The position numbers and the translations under genes are program-made. Below the pieces are notes generated by a model that was given only the letters and a program-made list of their open reading frames with translations, searched no databases and was not told where the DNA came from. 32,906 nt of DNA from Cytophagales bacterium (lineage in GTDB: Bacteria > Bacteroidota > Bacteroidia > Cytophagales > Cytophagaceae), in contig JAAFID010000018.1 of NCBI GenBank assembly GCA_013297765.1, forward strand, positions 1 through 32,906, given 5' to 3'. This document shows positions 1-7,910 of this stretch, piece by piece. Position 1 is the first letter of the stretch. Each line of letters opens with the position of its first letter.

Positions 1-1
1 T

Positions 2-100
2 TCTGGGCAACTGGCGTATAAAAAAATGATAGACGCATACTATCAATCACAAACATGGTTGCCTTGGCAGAAAAAATTGCTTGCAAAAGCAGGGCTGTAG
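2..100 (+). CDS. 3' end of an unidentified protein (partial)
   Basis: An open frame enters from the left edge and ends at a TAG at 98-100, giving a 32-residue tail that is lysine-, tyrosine- and tryptophan-containing and ends LLAKAGL. It runs toward the convergent gene on the other strand, and a 13-bp hairpin follows 45 bases later, which fits the end of a transcription unit. The fragment is too short to recognise a family, so no function is given. Confidence 0.5.
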   Translation, partial: SGQLAYKKMIDAYYQSQTWLPWQKKLLAKAGL

Positions 101-144
101 TTGGGTGTTTGGGGGATAAGAAATATTGGCCTGCCTAATATAAA

Positions 145-178
145 AAAAGCAACTGTTATCTAGACAACAGTTGCTTTT
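145..178. terminator. Bidirectional intrinsic terminator
   Basis: Perfect 13-bp stem (145-157 with 166-178, core GCAACTGTT) with an 8-base loop. It is flanked by an A-run on the left and a T-rich tract on the right, so it can work in both directions. It lies between the convergent ends at 100 (plus) and 197 (minus). Confidence 0.85.
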
Positions 179-196
179 AATTTTTTGCCTTTTTTA

Positions 197-1234
197 TTAG
201 TGATTAGTGATATAAGAATCATCAAAATGAGTTGTGTTCATCTTGTTTACTGCCATAGCAGCGATAACACGGTCTGCTTCTGCAATTATTATTTTGCCAT
301 CAGCTTTGTCATAATCATTGGCTATCAATGCTTCTGCCACTTGTTTAGCATTTGCAGGCTGGTCTATTGCGTAGTAAATCATAGCCAAATTATAGTAGGC
401 ACCATACCTTAGTTTTGTATCTGGTTTTTCAGTAGATGAGTATTTGTTTTTAATTCCTTCAAAATATTTTATTTCTTCTGCTAAAGATTTCGCAATTTCT
501 GCAACACTATTGCCACCACCTATGCTTTTCAATTTATCGGCAGTTACTTTTGTATTCTTTATAAAATCATTATTTTCAGGATGTTTTGGGGAGTCTGTAA
601 TCCACAATATTCTATTTTGGGTTTCTATTGGATACCCAATTTGGTGATTGATAATCAAGTTGGTTTTGGTAATATATTCGTTCATTACATCTTCTACCAT
701 CTTATTTTTCAGTGATGCAATATTATTGAACCAAAAATTTTGAGCGTCAGTGGCAGTACCATATTCTGGTGAATAAAAGGATCTTTTAGGACTATCTGCA
801 TTGTTGAATATACTACTACCATCGTTGCCCACTACCATACAAGCTGCATTTAAGGTATATAATACTTCCATTTTATAGTAATAAGAACGCCCTGTTTCTT
901 TACCGTCTCTATCTTTTCTTATGTCTATTCGTTCGATGGGAGTAGTTTTACCAATAATAATATCGTCAAACTTGTATTTGATGGCTACAGCTCCATTCGC
1001 TTGGTCTTTTGTTAATCCTGCGATGTACACGTTTTCTACTTTGGAGTTGTTTATTGCATCTGACATGGTAGAGACCACAGCAACTTTGTAAGAAAGCATC
1101 TTGCTAGGGAGTGGTCTTTCGGGTAGGCTTCTGTAAGAATAGGTATAATATACTCTGTCTAAATCAATTTTTTGAGCAAAAAGAGTTGGCGTAATCAATA
1201 GCATCATAGCCAAGGCGGAAATTGTATTTTTCAT
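197..1234 (-). CDS. Secreted hypothetical protein with C-terminal TPR-like segment
   Basis: 345 residues. The first 20 form a Sec signal peptide ending LFAQ, so the product is exported. I recognise no enzyme motif. The C-terminal part (about residues 275-335) looks like one or two tetratricopeptide-type helix pairs, with YNLAMIYYAIDQPANAKQVA as the clearest unit. There is no T9SS sorting domain and no lipobox, so a soluble periplasmic location is most likely. The ATG at 1234 is the only start that gives a signal peptide. A sequence matching the phylum -7 element (TATATTTG on this strand, 1309-1316) lies about 75 bases upstream, without a clear -33 TTG. It appears to be a single-gene unit ending at the hairpin at 145-178. 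Function unknown. Confidence 0.8.
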   Translation of the reverse strand: MKNTISALAMMLLITPTLFAQKIDLDRVYYTYSYRSLPERPLPSKMLSYKVAVVSTMSDAINNSKVENVYIAGLTKDQANGAVAIKYKFDDIIIGKTTPIERIDIRKDRDGKETGRSYYYKMEVLYTLNAACMVVGNDGSSIFNNADSPKRSFYSPEYGTATDAQNFWFNNIASLKNKMVEDVMNEYITKTNLIINHQIGYPIETQNRILWITDSPKHPENNDFIKNTKVTADKLKSIGGGNSVAEIAKSLAEEIKYFEGIKNKYSSTEKPDTKLRYGAYYNLAMIYYAIDQPANAKQVAEALIANDYDKADGKIIIAEADRVIAAMAVNKMNTTHFDDSYITNH

Positions 1235-1308
1235 TTTTAGGTTTTAGTAAATTGTTTTTAATAGAAATTAAAGTCAATAAATTAGAAGCACTTCTAGTTT
1301 AAAGTTTT

Positions 1309-1316
1309 CAAATATA
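1309..1316 (-). promoter_or_regulatory. Candidate -7 element of the 197-1234 gene
   Basis: Reads TATATTTG on the minus strand, an exact match to the Bacteroidota -7 consensus TAnnTTTG. No TTG is seen 17-20 bases upstream, so this is tentative. Confidence 0.35.
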
Positions 1317-1396
1317 AATATTCAATGTTGTAATTTTAAATTAATGCGGATGAATAATTTAATTAAAAATGAAAAAATTTCACATCATTAAAATCT

Positions 1397-2413
1397 TTAC
1401 CTCGCAATATACTTATAGGTCACCATGCCACCATTGTGCATTGCAACAATGCTGTAGGTATTGCCCCTCACCAGTTGCGGCATGGCTATAGGTTGGTTCA
1501 TAGGCACATTACTGCTGTGCAATTCCATACCAATAGCATTGTATATTTTTATTTGTGCAAATGAATTAGCTTCTCCTTCAACCACGATGCCTTGTGTAGT
1601 TTCTGATATTCTGAATGGTTGCAATAGGCCAGCGTCTTGCGAAACTGATAGTGGAGACTCTATCAACGTCATGCTGCCAAATACGCTGGCTGTTTGCCAA
1701 CTGCAATTTTTCCCTGAATCTGTATATCCAAGGCTGTAGCACTGGCGTATTCCTATTTCGGTAGAACCCATCATGGCATCCCGTGATTCATATCGCTCAT
1801 CTGAATCGTTGTATGCGATGGAAAACCCCAGTTTCTTACCAGCACTTAGGCTCACCGTTGGGTTATTTATTGCTCCATATACAAATTGGTCGTTGTAAAC
1901 TGTTACCGCCATTTCCCAAAGATAAGTATTGCCTATATTGGTTCTCTTTACTTGAATGTGCTCATTATAAAGTTTTGCTTCTCCATCTACATCCATATCT
2001 ACAATATCATAAGTGGTAGCGATATGATAGGCAAATGCATTATAGCTGGTGGCATGTGCACCGCCAGAGGCATCTTCGTCTAGAAATATTTCGGGGCAGT
2101 CATTATTAGGATAATTTTTTAGTGGCTCTGAAGGATTCCAATTGACCAATATATTGTCTATCACTTCCATCAAAAAATATAATTTATCACCCCTCCAGCA
2201 AGCTTTAAAACGTGCAGTACAGTTTGACGCAATAGGCGTATGCCCCAGCCATACTTGGTCTATGGCTGCCCAAGGGGCATCTTGCCAGCACAATTCTGTA
2301 CCTAGCCCATCTATAATAGGCGATGTACTAGTATAGATGGCATCGTAATTGGCAGCAGTTGCGTGCATGATTGAAGCAGCACTGAGCCACAATAGCAGAA
2401 TATTTTTAAACAT
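1397..2413 (-). CDS. Secreted T9SS protein with CBM9-like carbohydrate-binding domain
   Basis: 338 residues. A signal peptide (about residues 1-21, ending ATAA) is followed by a domain at about residues 24-250 resembling family 9 carbohydrate-binding modules or the related DOMON-like fold. The cues are a start PIIDGLGTELCWQDAPW, the strand DKLYFLMEVIDN, an acidic NDCPEIFLDED segment and a later LGFSIAYNDSD. The last 75 residues have the pattern of a type A T9SS sorting domain: IKIYNAIGMEL, then a short loop, RGNTYSIVAM and a final basic strand. The protein is therefore likely exported through the outer membrane and kept at the surface or released. There is no catalytic domain, so a binding role toward a polysaccharide is inferred. 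A good promoter lies at 2452-2481. It is separate from the upstream cysH gene, which ends at 2467. Confidence 0.75.
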   Translation of the reverse strand: MFKNILLLWLSAASIMHATAANYDAIYTSTSPIIDGLGTELCWQDAPWAAIDQVWLGHTPIASNCTARFKACWRGDKLYFLMEVIDNILVNWNPSEPLKNYPNNDCPEIFLDEDASGGAHATSYNAFAYHIATTYDIVDMDVDGEAKLYNEHIQVKRTNIGNTYLWEMAVTVYNDQFVYGAINNPTVSLSAGKKLGFSIAYNDSDERYESRDAMMGSTEIGIRQCYSLGYTDSGKNCSWQTASVFGSMTLIESPLSVSQDAGLLQPFRISETTQGIVVEGEANSFAQIKIYNAIGMELHSSNVPMNQPIAMPQLVRGNTYSIVAMHNGGMVTYKYIAR

Positions 2414-2451
2414 ATTAGACAGAGATTTGTAACGTAAAATTTTAATTGGTG

Positions 2452-2481
2452 CGAAATTAATAGTGATTATTTGCCAACCAA
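2452..2481 (-). promoter_or_regulatory. Promoter of the CBM9-like gene
   Basis: On the minus strand a TTG (2479-2481) is followed after exactly 19 bases by TAATTTCG (2452-2459), which matches TAnnTTTG at 5 of its 6 fixed positions. The -33 part lies inside the last codons of cysH. Confidence 0.45.
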
Positions 2482-3123
2482 TTCTGTATTAAGGCCGCAT
2501 TCTGTTTTTTTCATACCATACCAGCGGGCTTCTCGTTCGCTCATTTCCAAATCCATTTTTCGGGTACAGGGTTCGCAGCCAATGCTGGAGTATCCTTTTT
2601 CTTCTAATGGATGACGAGGTAGTTTGTACTCTTTAATATAGGCATATATCATGCGCATGTTCCAGTCGAGCATAGGGTGAAATCGAGTAACGCCAAAAGG
2701 TGCAGGCTCTTCTATTTGGAAATTTTTTCTCACCGAACTTTGATCGGCACGCACACCATTAATCCATACATCATGCTGTGCTAATATTGGTTCTAGCGGT
2801 TCCACTTTATTGATATGGCAACAGTAATCAGGATCTGATGCAAACAGCAATCTGCCAGCTTCGTCTTTCTGCATGTGCCTAGGCATAAGTGAAGAAACTT
2901 CTTTGAGGTTCAAGTCAAATTCCTTGGCTACTTGATCACGAAAACGCACTGTTTCGGGGAAATGATACCCAGTATTGATAAAATAGATTGGAATTGACTT
3001 GTCGATACGGCTAAGGATGTGCAAAAGCACAATGCTATGTGTCTGAAAAGATGAAGTAGTGTACATCTTTAAACCTCTAGAATGGTATTCTTCTAGCTTG
3101 TTTTTTATTCCCTCAAAATCCAT
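2467..3123 (-). CDS. cysH: Adenylyl-sulfate (APS) reductase, assimilatory
   Basis: 218 residues. It is an enzyme of assimilatory sulfate reduction that reduces APS to sulfite and AMP in the cytoplasm with a thiol reductant such as thioredoxin. The iron-sulfur type is indicated by two cysteine pairs, CC at 101-102 and GCEPC at 183-186, the known ligands of the [4Fe-4S] cluster in APS reductases. The catalytic cysteine is C209 in TECGL near the C-terminus. The N-terminal nucleotide-binding segment is of the adenine-nucleotide alpha-hydrolase type (YTTSSFQTHS, then YFINTGYHFPET). PAPS-only enzymes lack the two cysteine pairs, so APS is the likely substrate, although some cluster-containing enzymes take both. 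No cysD, cysN or cysI gene is in the window. It lies 75 bases downstream of the transglutaminase-like gene on the same strand and may share its transcript, though the functions have no evident link. Confidence 0.92.
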   Translation of the reverse strand: MDFEGIKNKLEEYHSRGLKMYTTSSFQTHSIVLLHILSRIDKSIPIYFINTGYHFPETVRFRDQVAKEFDLNLKEVSSLMPRHMQKDEAGRLLFASDPDYCCHINKVEPLEPILAQHDVWINGVRADQSSVRKNFQIEEPAPFGVTRFHPMLDWNMRMIYAYIKEYKLPRHPLEEKGYSSIGCEPCTRKMDLEMSEREARWYGMKKTECGLNTELVGK

Positions 3124-3198
3124 CTGCTTGGTAGTTTTGTAAACTTCAATTTACAAAATTTAACACAAAACAGAAATGAAGATTCATGGCTGCTAAAA

Positions 3199-4041
3199 CT
3201 ATTGCACGATTACCTTTACATGATGTGTCGTTTTGTTATCGCCTGTAGTTTTTAATACGCCTTTGATAGGGCTACAATCGGCGTAGTCGGCACCATGCGA
3301 TACTTTCAAATAGTTTTCATCGGCCACTCTCTTATTTGTGGGGTCAAAGCCCATCCAACCCACATTTGGCAGGTAAGCCTCTACCCAAGCATGCATTTGC
3401 GAAGTACCTAAGAATTTTTTATGTGGGTTCAAATAGCCAGACACGTACCGCACAGGAATATTTTGTAGCCTAGCCATACCTATAAAAATATGTGCATAAT
3501 CTTGACAAACACCTGTTTTTAGTTTCAATGCTTCTGCAGCAGTGGTTTTCACATCGGTGGTGTTTTTTTGATATTTTAGCAGGGTGTGCACATATTCGTT
3601 CAGCAGGTGCAAGTATTCTACAATGGATAGGTCTTTCTTTAGATTTAATAGTTTGATTTTCGTGTTAGGTGCTAGGTTGGTAAAATGCGTTTTGGCCAAA
3701 TACAAATGATGATCTATCAAAAAATCTGTTGATATTATAAGGGCTTGCTCTTCTTTTGGGTTCAGCATTTTGGAAGTGGGTTGCAAGATTTTTTTCTTTT
3801 GTAGCAAACATGTCATGGTCAAATCAAACGATTTGAAAGGTTTGGTGGACCTGATGCGGCCAGCAGCAAAGCCAAACAAGTTATTAAAATTAAACACTGG
3901 CTCGCCTAGAGAATTGGCAATTTGGCAATTTAACACTGCTTGACTATCATCGTTGCAAGGCATTATTCGAAATTCAAAAAGAGCCTCTTTTACATTTTCT
4001 TGGTAAGTATTCTGTACTTGATAAGTGATTTTATAATCCAT
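3199..4041 (-). CDS. Transglutaminase-like cysteine peptidase of the ATP-grasp/alpha-E cluster
   Basis: 280 residues. An N-terminal beta-rich domain (about 1-120, bacterial transglutaminase-like N-terminal type) precedes a transglutaminase core. The full catalytic triad is visible: C179 in TGVCQDYAH, H217 in QMHAWVEAY and D233 in GFDPTN. No signal peptide is seen, so it is cytoplasmic. Most bacterial proteins of this architecture are thought to hydrolyse or transfer amide bonds. Here the gene starts 4 bases after the alpha-E gene and is third in an operon with a circularly permuted ATP-grasp enzyme, a combination conserved across many bacteria. Comparative-genomics work (Iyer, Aravind and colleagues) predicted that such clusters make a peptide-like amide product, with the transglutaminase-like partner cutting or transferring it. 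The substrate is unknown. Confidence 0.88.
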   Translation of the reverse strand: MDYKITYQVQNTYQENVKEALFEFRIMPCNDDSQAVLNCQIANSLGEPVFNFNNLFGFAAGRIRSTKPFKSFDLTMTCLLQKKKILQPTSKMLNPKEEQALIISTDFLIDHHLYLAKTHFTNLAPNTKIKLLNLKKDLSIVEYLHLLNEYVHTLLKYQKNTTDVKTTAAEALKLKTGVCQDYAHIFIGMARLQNIPVRYVSGYLNPHKKFLGTSQMHAWVEAYLPNVGWMGFDPTNKRVADENYLKVSHGADYADCSPIKGVLKTTGDNKTTHHVKVIVQ

Positions 4042-4045
4042 AGGT

Positions 4046-4993
4046 TTAGTAACTCAGATAGTTGTGTTCGGTATTGGTGCCAATAAAATATATTTGATCA
4101 AGTGTTTCTTTCAAAAATTCGCCAATACTGCTTTCTATTTCTTCTATTGTTAAATAATTTATTGCAGCAGCAGTTTTGCCTACAAAAAATTCAAGCGAAT
4201 CTTTATCTGCACTTTTGGCAAACCCCAGCCGAGCAAGTGATTTGTTTATTTCATTGATATTGTAGCAAATAGAGCGTGGAAATTCTTTGTTAAGAATCAA
4301 AAATTCCATTGTGTTCTTAAAATTAGGGACACATTTGTAATGAATGCGACTCATGTCAAATGCCTCAGCACTTTTCAAAAGAGTAATACATTGGTAAGTT
4401 TCTAACGCCACTCCTAATTTTTGCTTTTCTATTTTTGCCAAATCTTTTACCTTCGAGCTTATGATTCTGGTTATTTGGCCTGCACGCTCTATATGCATGC
4501 CTAGGTGAATCAATGCCCAAGTATCGTTGTGCAAGAGGGTATTGTCAATATACCCATTTACAATAGAGCAATACTCCACCGTATTTTCTGTAAAATTGGC
4601 TACGCCTTGATTTTCTAGGTCTTTTTCCGAAAAATTATTGACATAATGGTAAAATTTATTAATCGCCTCCCAAAGTTCCGATGACAATAATCCCTTTGCA
4701 CCTCGAGCATTCTCTCGAGCATTGCTGATACAGTTTTTTATAGAAAAGGGATTGCTTTCGTCTATGGCCACATATTTAGACACATCAACATCTACAAGTT
4801 CTGTATGTCCTTTTTTATATTCTATAGAAAGACCTGTCATGCTCAGTATCGACTCTAGTACAAATTCTTTCTTCAACATCAATGGTGCATCAAGCGATGA
4901 GTAGTAATGTACTTTTACAAATCTTGCAGTGTGTTGGGCACGTTCCAAATAACGACCCATCCAAAATAAACTATTGGCTATTCTTGAAAGCAT
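4046..4993 (-). CDS. Alpha-E domain protein (DUF403/COG2307)
   Basis: 315 residues. The N-terminus SRIANSLFWMGRYLERAQHTARF is the signature of the alpha-E family, an all-helical domain almost always encoded beside or fused to COG2308 ATP-grasp enzymes. Further family-like segments are LRKEF-type helices near residue 40 and the HLGMHIERAGQITRI helix near residue 167, which repeats the arginine/glutamate pattern of the first helix. No membrane segment or signal peptide is present. It sits between the ATP-grasp gene (34 bases upstream) and the transglutaminase-like gene (4 bases downstream), so co-expression is expected. Biochemical function is not established. A partner or scaffold for the ligase is the usual suggestion. 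Confidence 0.9.
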   Translation of the reverse strand: MLSRIANSLFWMGRYLERAQHTARFVKVHYYSSLDAPLMLKKEFVLESILSMTGLSIEYKKGHTELVDVDVSKYVAIDESNPFSIKNCISNARENARGAKGLLSSELWEAINKFYHYVNNFSEKDLENQGVANFTENTVEYCSIVNGYIDNTLLHNDTWALIHLGMHIERAGQITRIISSKVKDLAKIEKQKLGVALETYQCITLLKSAEAFDMSRIHYKCVPNFKNTMEFLILNKEFPRSICYNINEINKSLARLGFAKSADKDSLEFFVGKTAAAINYLTIEEIESSIGEFLKETLDQIYFIGTNTEHNYLSY

Positions 4994-5027
4994 CTACGAT
5001 GACTTTAGGTTTTTTTTAAATTATTTA

Positions 5028-6506
5028 CTACTCTTCTAATACCCAAGTATCTTTAGAGCCTCCGCCTTGCGACGAATTTACAATGAGGCTGCCTTTTTTC
5101 AAGGCTACCCTCGAAAGACCTCCTTTTAATACAAATTGTTTGTTTTTGCCCATGAGGCAGTAGGTGCGTAAATCAATATGGCGTGGTTCAAAACACTCGC
5201 CCTCATCTATAAATGTTGCGTGGGTAGATAGCGACATGATGGGCTGAGCAATGTATTTTCGCCTATTTGCAGTGATGGCTTGTTTAAATTCTTCTTGCAA
5301 TTTTTTAGTAGAATTTCTGCCTATAAATATACCATAACCTCCAGATTCATCCACGGGTTTTACCACTAGATTTTCCATATTTTCCATTACATATTTATAG
5401 TCCGAGGCTATTTCGCAACGGTAGGTATGCACATTGTTCAATATGGCCTCTTCGCCCAAATAATATTTGATAATAGCTGGTACGTAAGAATATACTGCTT
5501 TATCGTCAGATACTCCTGTGCCTGGAGCGTTGAGCAGGGTAATATTACCATCTCTGTACGCCGTCATAATACCTGGAATACCCAATACAGACTCTGGCTT
5601 AAAGACCATAGGGTCTATAAAATCGTCATCTACCCTTCTATATATCACATCGACTCGTTGTGGGCCGTATATGGTTTTCATATACACAAAGTTTTTATCT
5701 ACAAATAAATCTCTGCCTTCTACCAAAGGAATACCCATGCCTTGAGCCAAAAATGTATGTTCATAGTAAGCCGAATTATACATTCCAGGCGATAATACCA
5801 CACAAGTTGGATTATCTACATTTTCAGGGGCTACAGATTGTATAGCTTCAAGCAATTGCTCTGGATAATCGTCTACTGGCATCACGTTGTAGCTAAGAAA
5901 TAGATTGGAAAGTGTGCGCTTCATGGCCTCTCTATTCGATAGCACATAGCTTACGCCCGATGGGCAACGCACATTGTCTTCTAATATATAGTATTCACCA
6001 TCTTTATGTTTTATCAAATCGGTACCTGCAATATGTGTATAAATACCGCCAGGAGGTTTTATACCTATCATATCTCTATTATAGTGTGCAGAGCTAAAAA
6101 TTAATTCCGCAGGCACTACCTTGTCTTTAAGTATTTTTTTGTCATGATACAAATCATGAAGAAAAAGATTGATAGCTATATTCCTTTGTATTACACCTTT
6201 TTCTAACTTCTCCCATTCTTTAAAGGCAATAATTCGAGGAAAAAGATCGAAAGGAAATATACGCTCTACGCCCTTCATGTTATCAGAATATACTGCAAAG
6301 GTAACTCCTTGATTAAAAAATGAAACCTTGGCTGATTCGTTTAATTTCTGAAAATCTTTTACAGAATATTTGCCAAAATGATTGAGTACTTTTTGATAGT
6401 GTTTTCTCGATTTGCCTACGCTACCAAACACCTCGTCGTAAATATGCTCACCAACTTGGTAGGAGTCAAAAACACTATTTTTCTCTAAACTATTCAATTC
6501 TGACAT
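5028..6506 (-). CDS. Circularly permuted ATP-grasp protein (COG2308, type 2)
   Basis: 492 residues, the normal length for this family. Characteristic segments are FPFDLFPRII (about 84-93), GIKPPGGIYTHIAGTDL (about 148-164), ILEDNVRCPSGVSYVL (about 174-189), YRRVDDDF (about 290-297), LLNAPGTGVSDDKAVYSYVP, LVVKPVDESGGYGIFIG and a C-terminal SLIVNSSQGGGSKDTWVLE. Circularly permuted ATP-grasp enzymes are inferred to ligate a carboxylate and an amine through an acyl phosphate. It is the first gene of a three-gene minus-strand operon with alpha-E and transglutaminase-like partners. About 650 bases of AT-rich spacer lie upstream. I could not identify a clear promoter there. Family assignment is sure, but the product of the reaction is unknown. 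Confidence 0.92.
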   Translation of the reverse strand: MSELNSLEKNSVFDSYQVGEHIYDEVFGSVGKSRKHYQKVLNHFGKYSVKDFQKLNESAKVSFFNQGVTFAVYSDNMKGVERIFPFDLFPRIIAFKEWEKLEKGVIQRNIAINLFLHDLYHDKKILKDKVVPAELIFSSAHYNRDMIGIKPPGGIYTHIAGTDLIKHKDGEYYILEDNVRCPSGVSYVLSNREAMKRTLSNLFLSYNVMPVDDYPEQLLEAIQSVAPENVDNPTCVVLSPGMYNSAYYEHTFLAQGMGIPLVEGRDLFVDKNFVYMKTIYGPQRVDVIYRRVDDDFIDPMVFKPESVLGIPGIMTAYRDGNITLLNAPGTGVSDDKAVYSYVPAIIKYYLGEEAILNNVHTYRCEIASDYKYVMENMENLVVKPVDESGGYGIFIGRNSTKKLQEEFKQAITANRRKYIAQPIMSLSTHATFIDEGECFEPRHIDLRTYCLMGKNKQFVLKGGLSRVALKKGSLIVNSSQGGGSKDTWVLEE

Positions 6507-6684
6507 AAAAAAAATTATTTGTTTTAATTAAAGGCATATTTAATATAATTATAGCATATAATTAATATATATCATAAAATTTTAGCCTGTTTTTTCAATA
6601 AACAAACATTTAAGTCAAAAATTTTAAATACAGTACTTATTTCAGCTACTTCATTTTTATTAGCAAAGTGCAAAAATAAATGCA

Positions 6685-6794
6685 CAATACTTAATATGTA
6701 TGCGTCGAATTTATAATTTTATAGCGATTTACTATGAATCAATAGTAGGAATAATTGCCGATAAATTAACTCAATTGCGTACTATTAAGTATTG
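6685..6794. repeat. Nested inverted repeat, possible structured element
   Basis: A perfect 12-base inverted repeat (CAATACTTAATA at 6685-6696, complement at 6783-6794) continues inward, after a one-base bulge, with GTATGC (6698-6703) opposite GCGTAC (6777-6782), pairing fully if one G-U pair is allowed. Inside is a 6-bp hairpin, TACTAT/ATAGTA, at 6730-6747. It could be a cis element, a small RNA or a remnant of a small transposon. Chance is possible in such AT-rich DNA. Confidence 0.35.
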
Positions 6795-7102
6795 CCGCAA
6801 ATCTTAAACATTTCAAGAATATTTAATCAGCAATACAATTAAACGAGGTTGCATTTCAATCATTGGGTTAAAATAATAGACTAAACGTATATTATTTATA
6901 ATTTCACTGTAAATTTTTTTTCAGCTATTTCATGAATTAAAAATGTAACCAATTGCTACTTGAAATGCTATTTATTTTTCTGCGATTTTTAATTCCAGTA
7001 TTAATACCATCCTATTGCATTTCATTTTAGCCATATACAGGTGATTGTAGATTTTAGGGATAAAATATTTTAAAGATTTAAAATATAATTTGGCACAATA
7101 TT

Positions 7103-7132
7103 TTGTAATTGTGGAAAAAATTGTCACCTTTG
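7103..7132 (+). promoter_or_regulatory. Promoter of the rpmB operon
   Basis: TTG at 7103-7105, a 19-base spacer, then CACCTTTG at 7125-7132, which matches the Bacteroidota -7 consensus TAnnTTTG except for its first base. The rpmB ATG follows 25 bases after the -7 element. Confidence 0.65.
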
Positions 7133-7157
7133 CAATCCGTTTATAAAAACTAATACT

Positions 7158-7409
7158 ATGGCAAGAGTTTGTCAAATAACAGGAAAAAGGACACAGGTTG
7201 GAAACAATGTTTCTCACTCCAATAACAAGAGTCTAAGAAAGTTTTACCCAAACTTGCAGACTAAAAGATTTTTTATCCCTGAAGAAAACAAGTGGATAAC
7301 ACTAAAAGTATGTACAAAAGCAATTAAAACCATCAATAAAAATGGAATTACTGCTGTATTGAAACAAGCTTTGGCTGAAGGCAGACAAATAAAAGCCATT
7401 ATTGAATAA
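7158..7409 (+). CDS. rpmB: Large ribosomal subunit protein bL28
   Basis: 83 residues, basic, with the standard bL28 N-terminus MARVCQITGKRTQVGNNVSH and the KRFFIPEENKWITLKV segment. It is a component of the 50S subunit. It starts an operon with rpmG (17 bases downstream) and the DUF4295 gene, an order typical of Bacteroidota. The operon is flanked by a matching promoter at 7103-7132 and a 17-bp terminator at 7796-7833. Only the ATG at 7158 gives the conserved N-terminus. Confidence 0.97.
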   Translation: MARVCQITGKRTQVGNNVSHSNNKSLRKFYPNLQTKRFFIPEENKWITLKVCTKAIKTINKNGITAVLKQALAEGRQIKAIIE

Positions 7410-7426
7410 TATAATCTACTACTACC

Positions 7427-7609
7427 ATGGCAAAGAAAGGCAATAGAATCCAAGTGATACTAGAGTGCACAGAGCACAAAAACAGCGGTGTTGCAGGCAC
7501 TAGCAGATACATTACCAAAAAGAATAGAAAAAATAATCCTGAAAGAATTGAGTTGAAAAAATACAACCCAATTTTGAAAAAAGTTACTGTACACAAAGAA
7601 ATTAAATAA
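7427..7609 (+). CDS. rpmG: Large ribosomal subunit protein bL33
   Basis: 60 residues. The sequence [18 protein letters not shown], then [11 protein letters not shown] and LKKYNP, is diagnostic for bL33. It has a single cysteine (C14) and not the two CxxC pairs, so it is the zinc-free form. It is the second gene of the rpmB operon; the DUF4295 gene follows after 9 bases. Confidence 0.97.
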   Translation: MAKKGNRIQVILECTEHKNSGVAGTSRYITKKNRKNNPERIELKKYNPILKKVTVHKEIK

Positions 7610-7618
7610 TAATATACC

Positions 7619-7774
7619 ATGGCAAAGAAAGTAGTTGCTACCCTGAAAAAAACTGAACCAGGTAAAGGTTATGCCAAAGTGATTAAGGCAGTAAAATCTG
7701 AAAAATCTGGTGCATATACTTTTAAAGAAGTAATTGTTCCACTAGATCAAGTTCAAGAAACTTTAAGCAAGTAA
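7619..7774 (+). CDS. DUF4295 family small basic protein, probable ribosomal protein
   Basis: 51 residues, rich in lysine: starts MAKKVVATLKK, then PGKGYAKVIKAVKSEKSG, and ends LDQVQETLSK. The frame begins with ATG nine bases after rpmG and stops at 7772-7774, just before the operon terminator. DUF4295 proteins are confined to Bacteroidota and nearly always follow rpmG, which implies a ribosome-linked role. I recall that a Bacteroidota-specific subunit named bL38 was described in the Flavobacterium johnsoniae ribosome structure. I cannot confirm from sequence alone that this is the same family. Confidence 0.85.
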   Translation: MAKKVVATLKKTEPGKGYAKVIKAVKSEKSGAYTFKEVIVPLDQVQETLSK

Positions 7775-7795
7775 TTTTACTTGATTAGCATAGTT

Positions 7796-7833
7796 TAACA
7801 AAAAAAGTCCCAAAGTTGGGACTTTTTTTGTTA
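7796..7833 (+). terminator. Intrinsic terminator of the rpmB-rpmG-DUF4295 operon
   Basis: Perfect 17-bp stem (7796-7812 with 7817-7833, core AGTCCCA/TGGGACT) with a four-base loop, AAGT. The descending arm has a run of seven Ts. It lies 21 bases after the DUF4295 stop and isolates the ribosomal genes from ftsY. Confidence 0.9.
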
Positions 7834-7910
7834 AATTTATTTTTAGTGGCGACTCGCAGTGGATGCCTCATTTTTAAAGAGATTTATATTTTAAAAAAAC
7901 CTACCTCCAT

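Larger units (their letters stand above)
6507..7157. other. 650-base AT-rich intergenic spacer
   Basis: It separates the divergent ATP-grasp operon and rpmB operon. The rpmB promoter is at its right end. At 6685-6794 there is a nested inverted repeat, listed separately. I found no credible gene or known RNA family in the rest. The only sizeable open frame overlaps the rpmB start on the opposite strand and has no coding character. Confidence 0.5.

Noticed and set aside
3124-3198. Possible SAM or sulfur-responsive riboswitch before cysH
   Set aside because: The gap is only 75 bases and shows no conserved stem set.
6972-7217. Minus-strand 81-codon frame across the rpmB promoter and start
   Set aside because: It overlaps a certain ribosomal gene and its promoter and has no recognisable domain.
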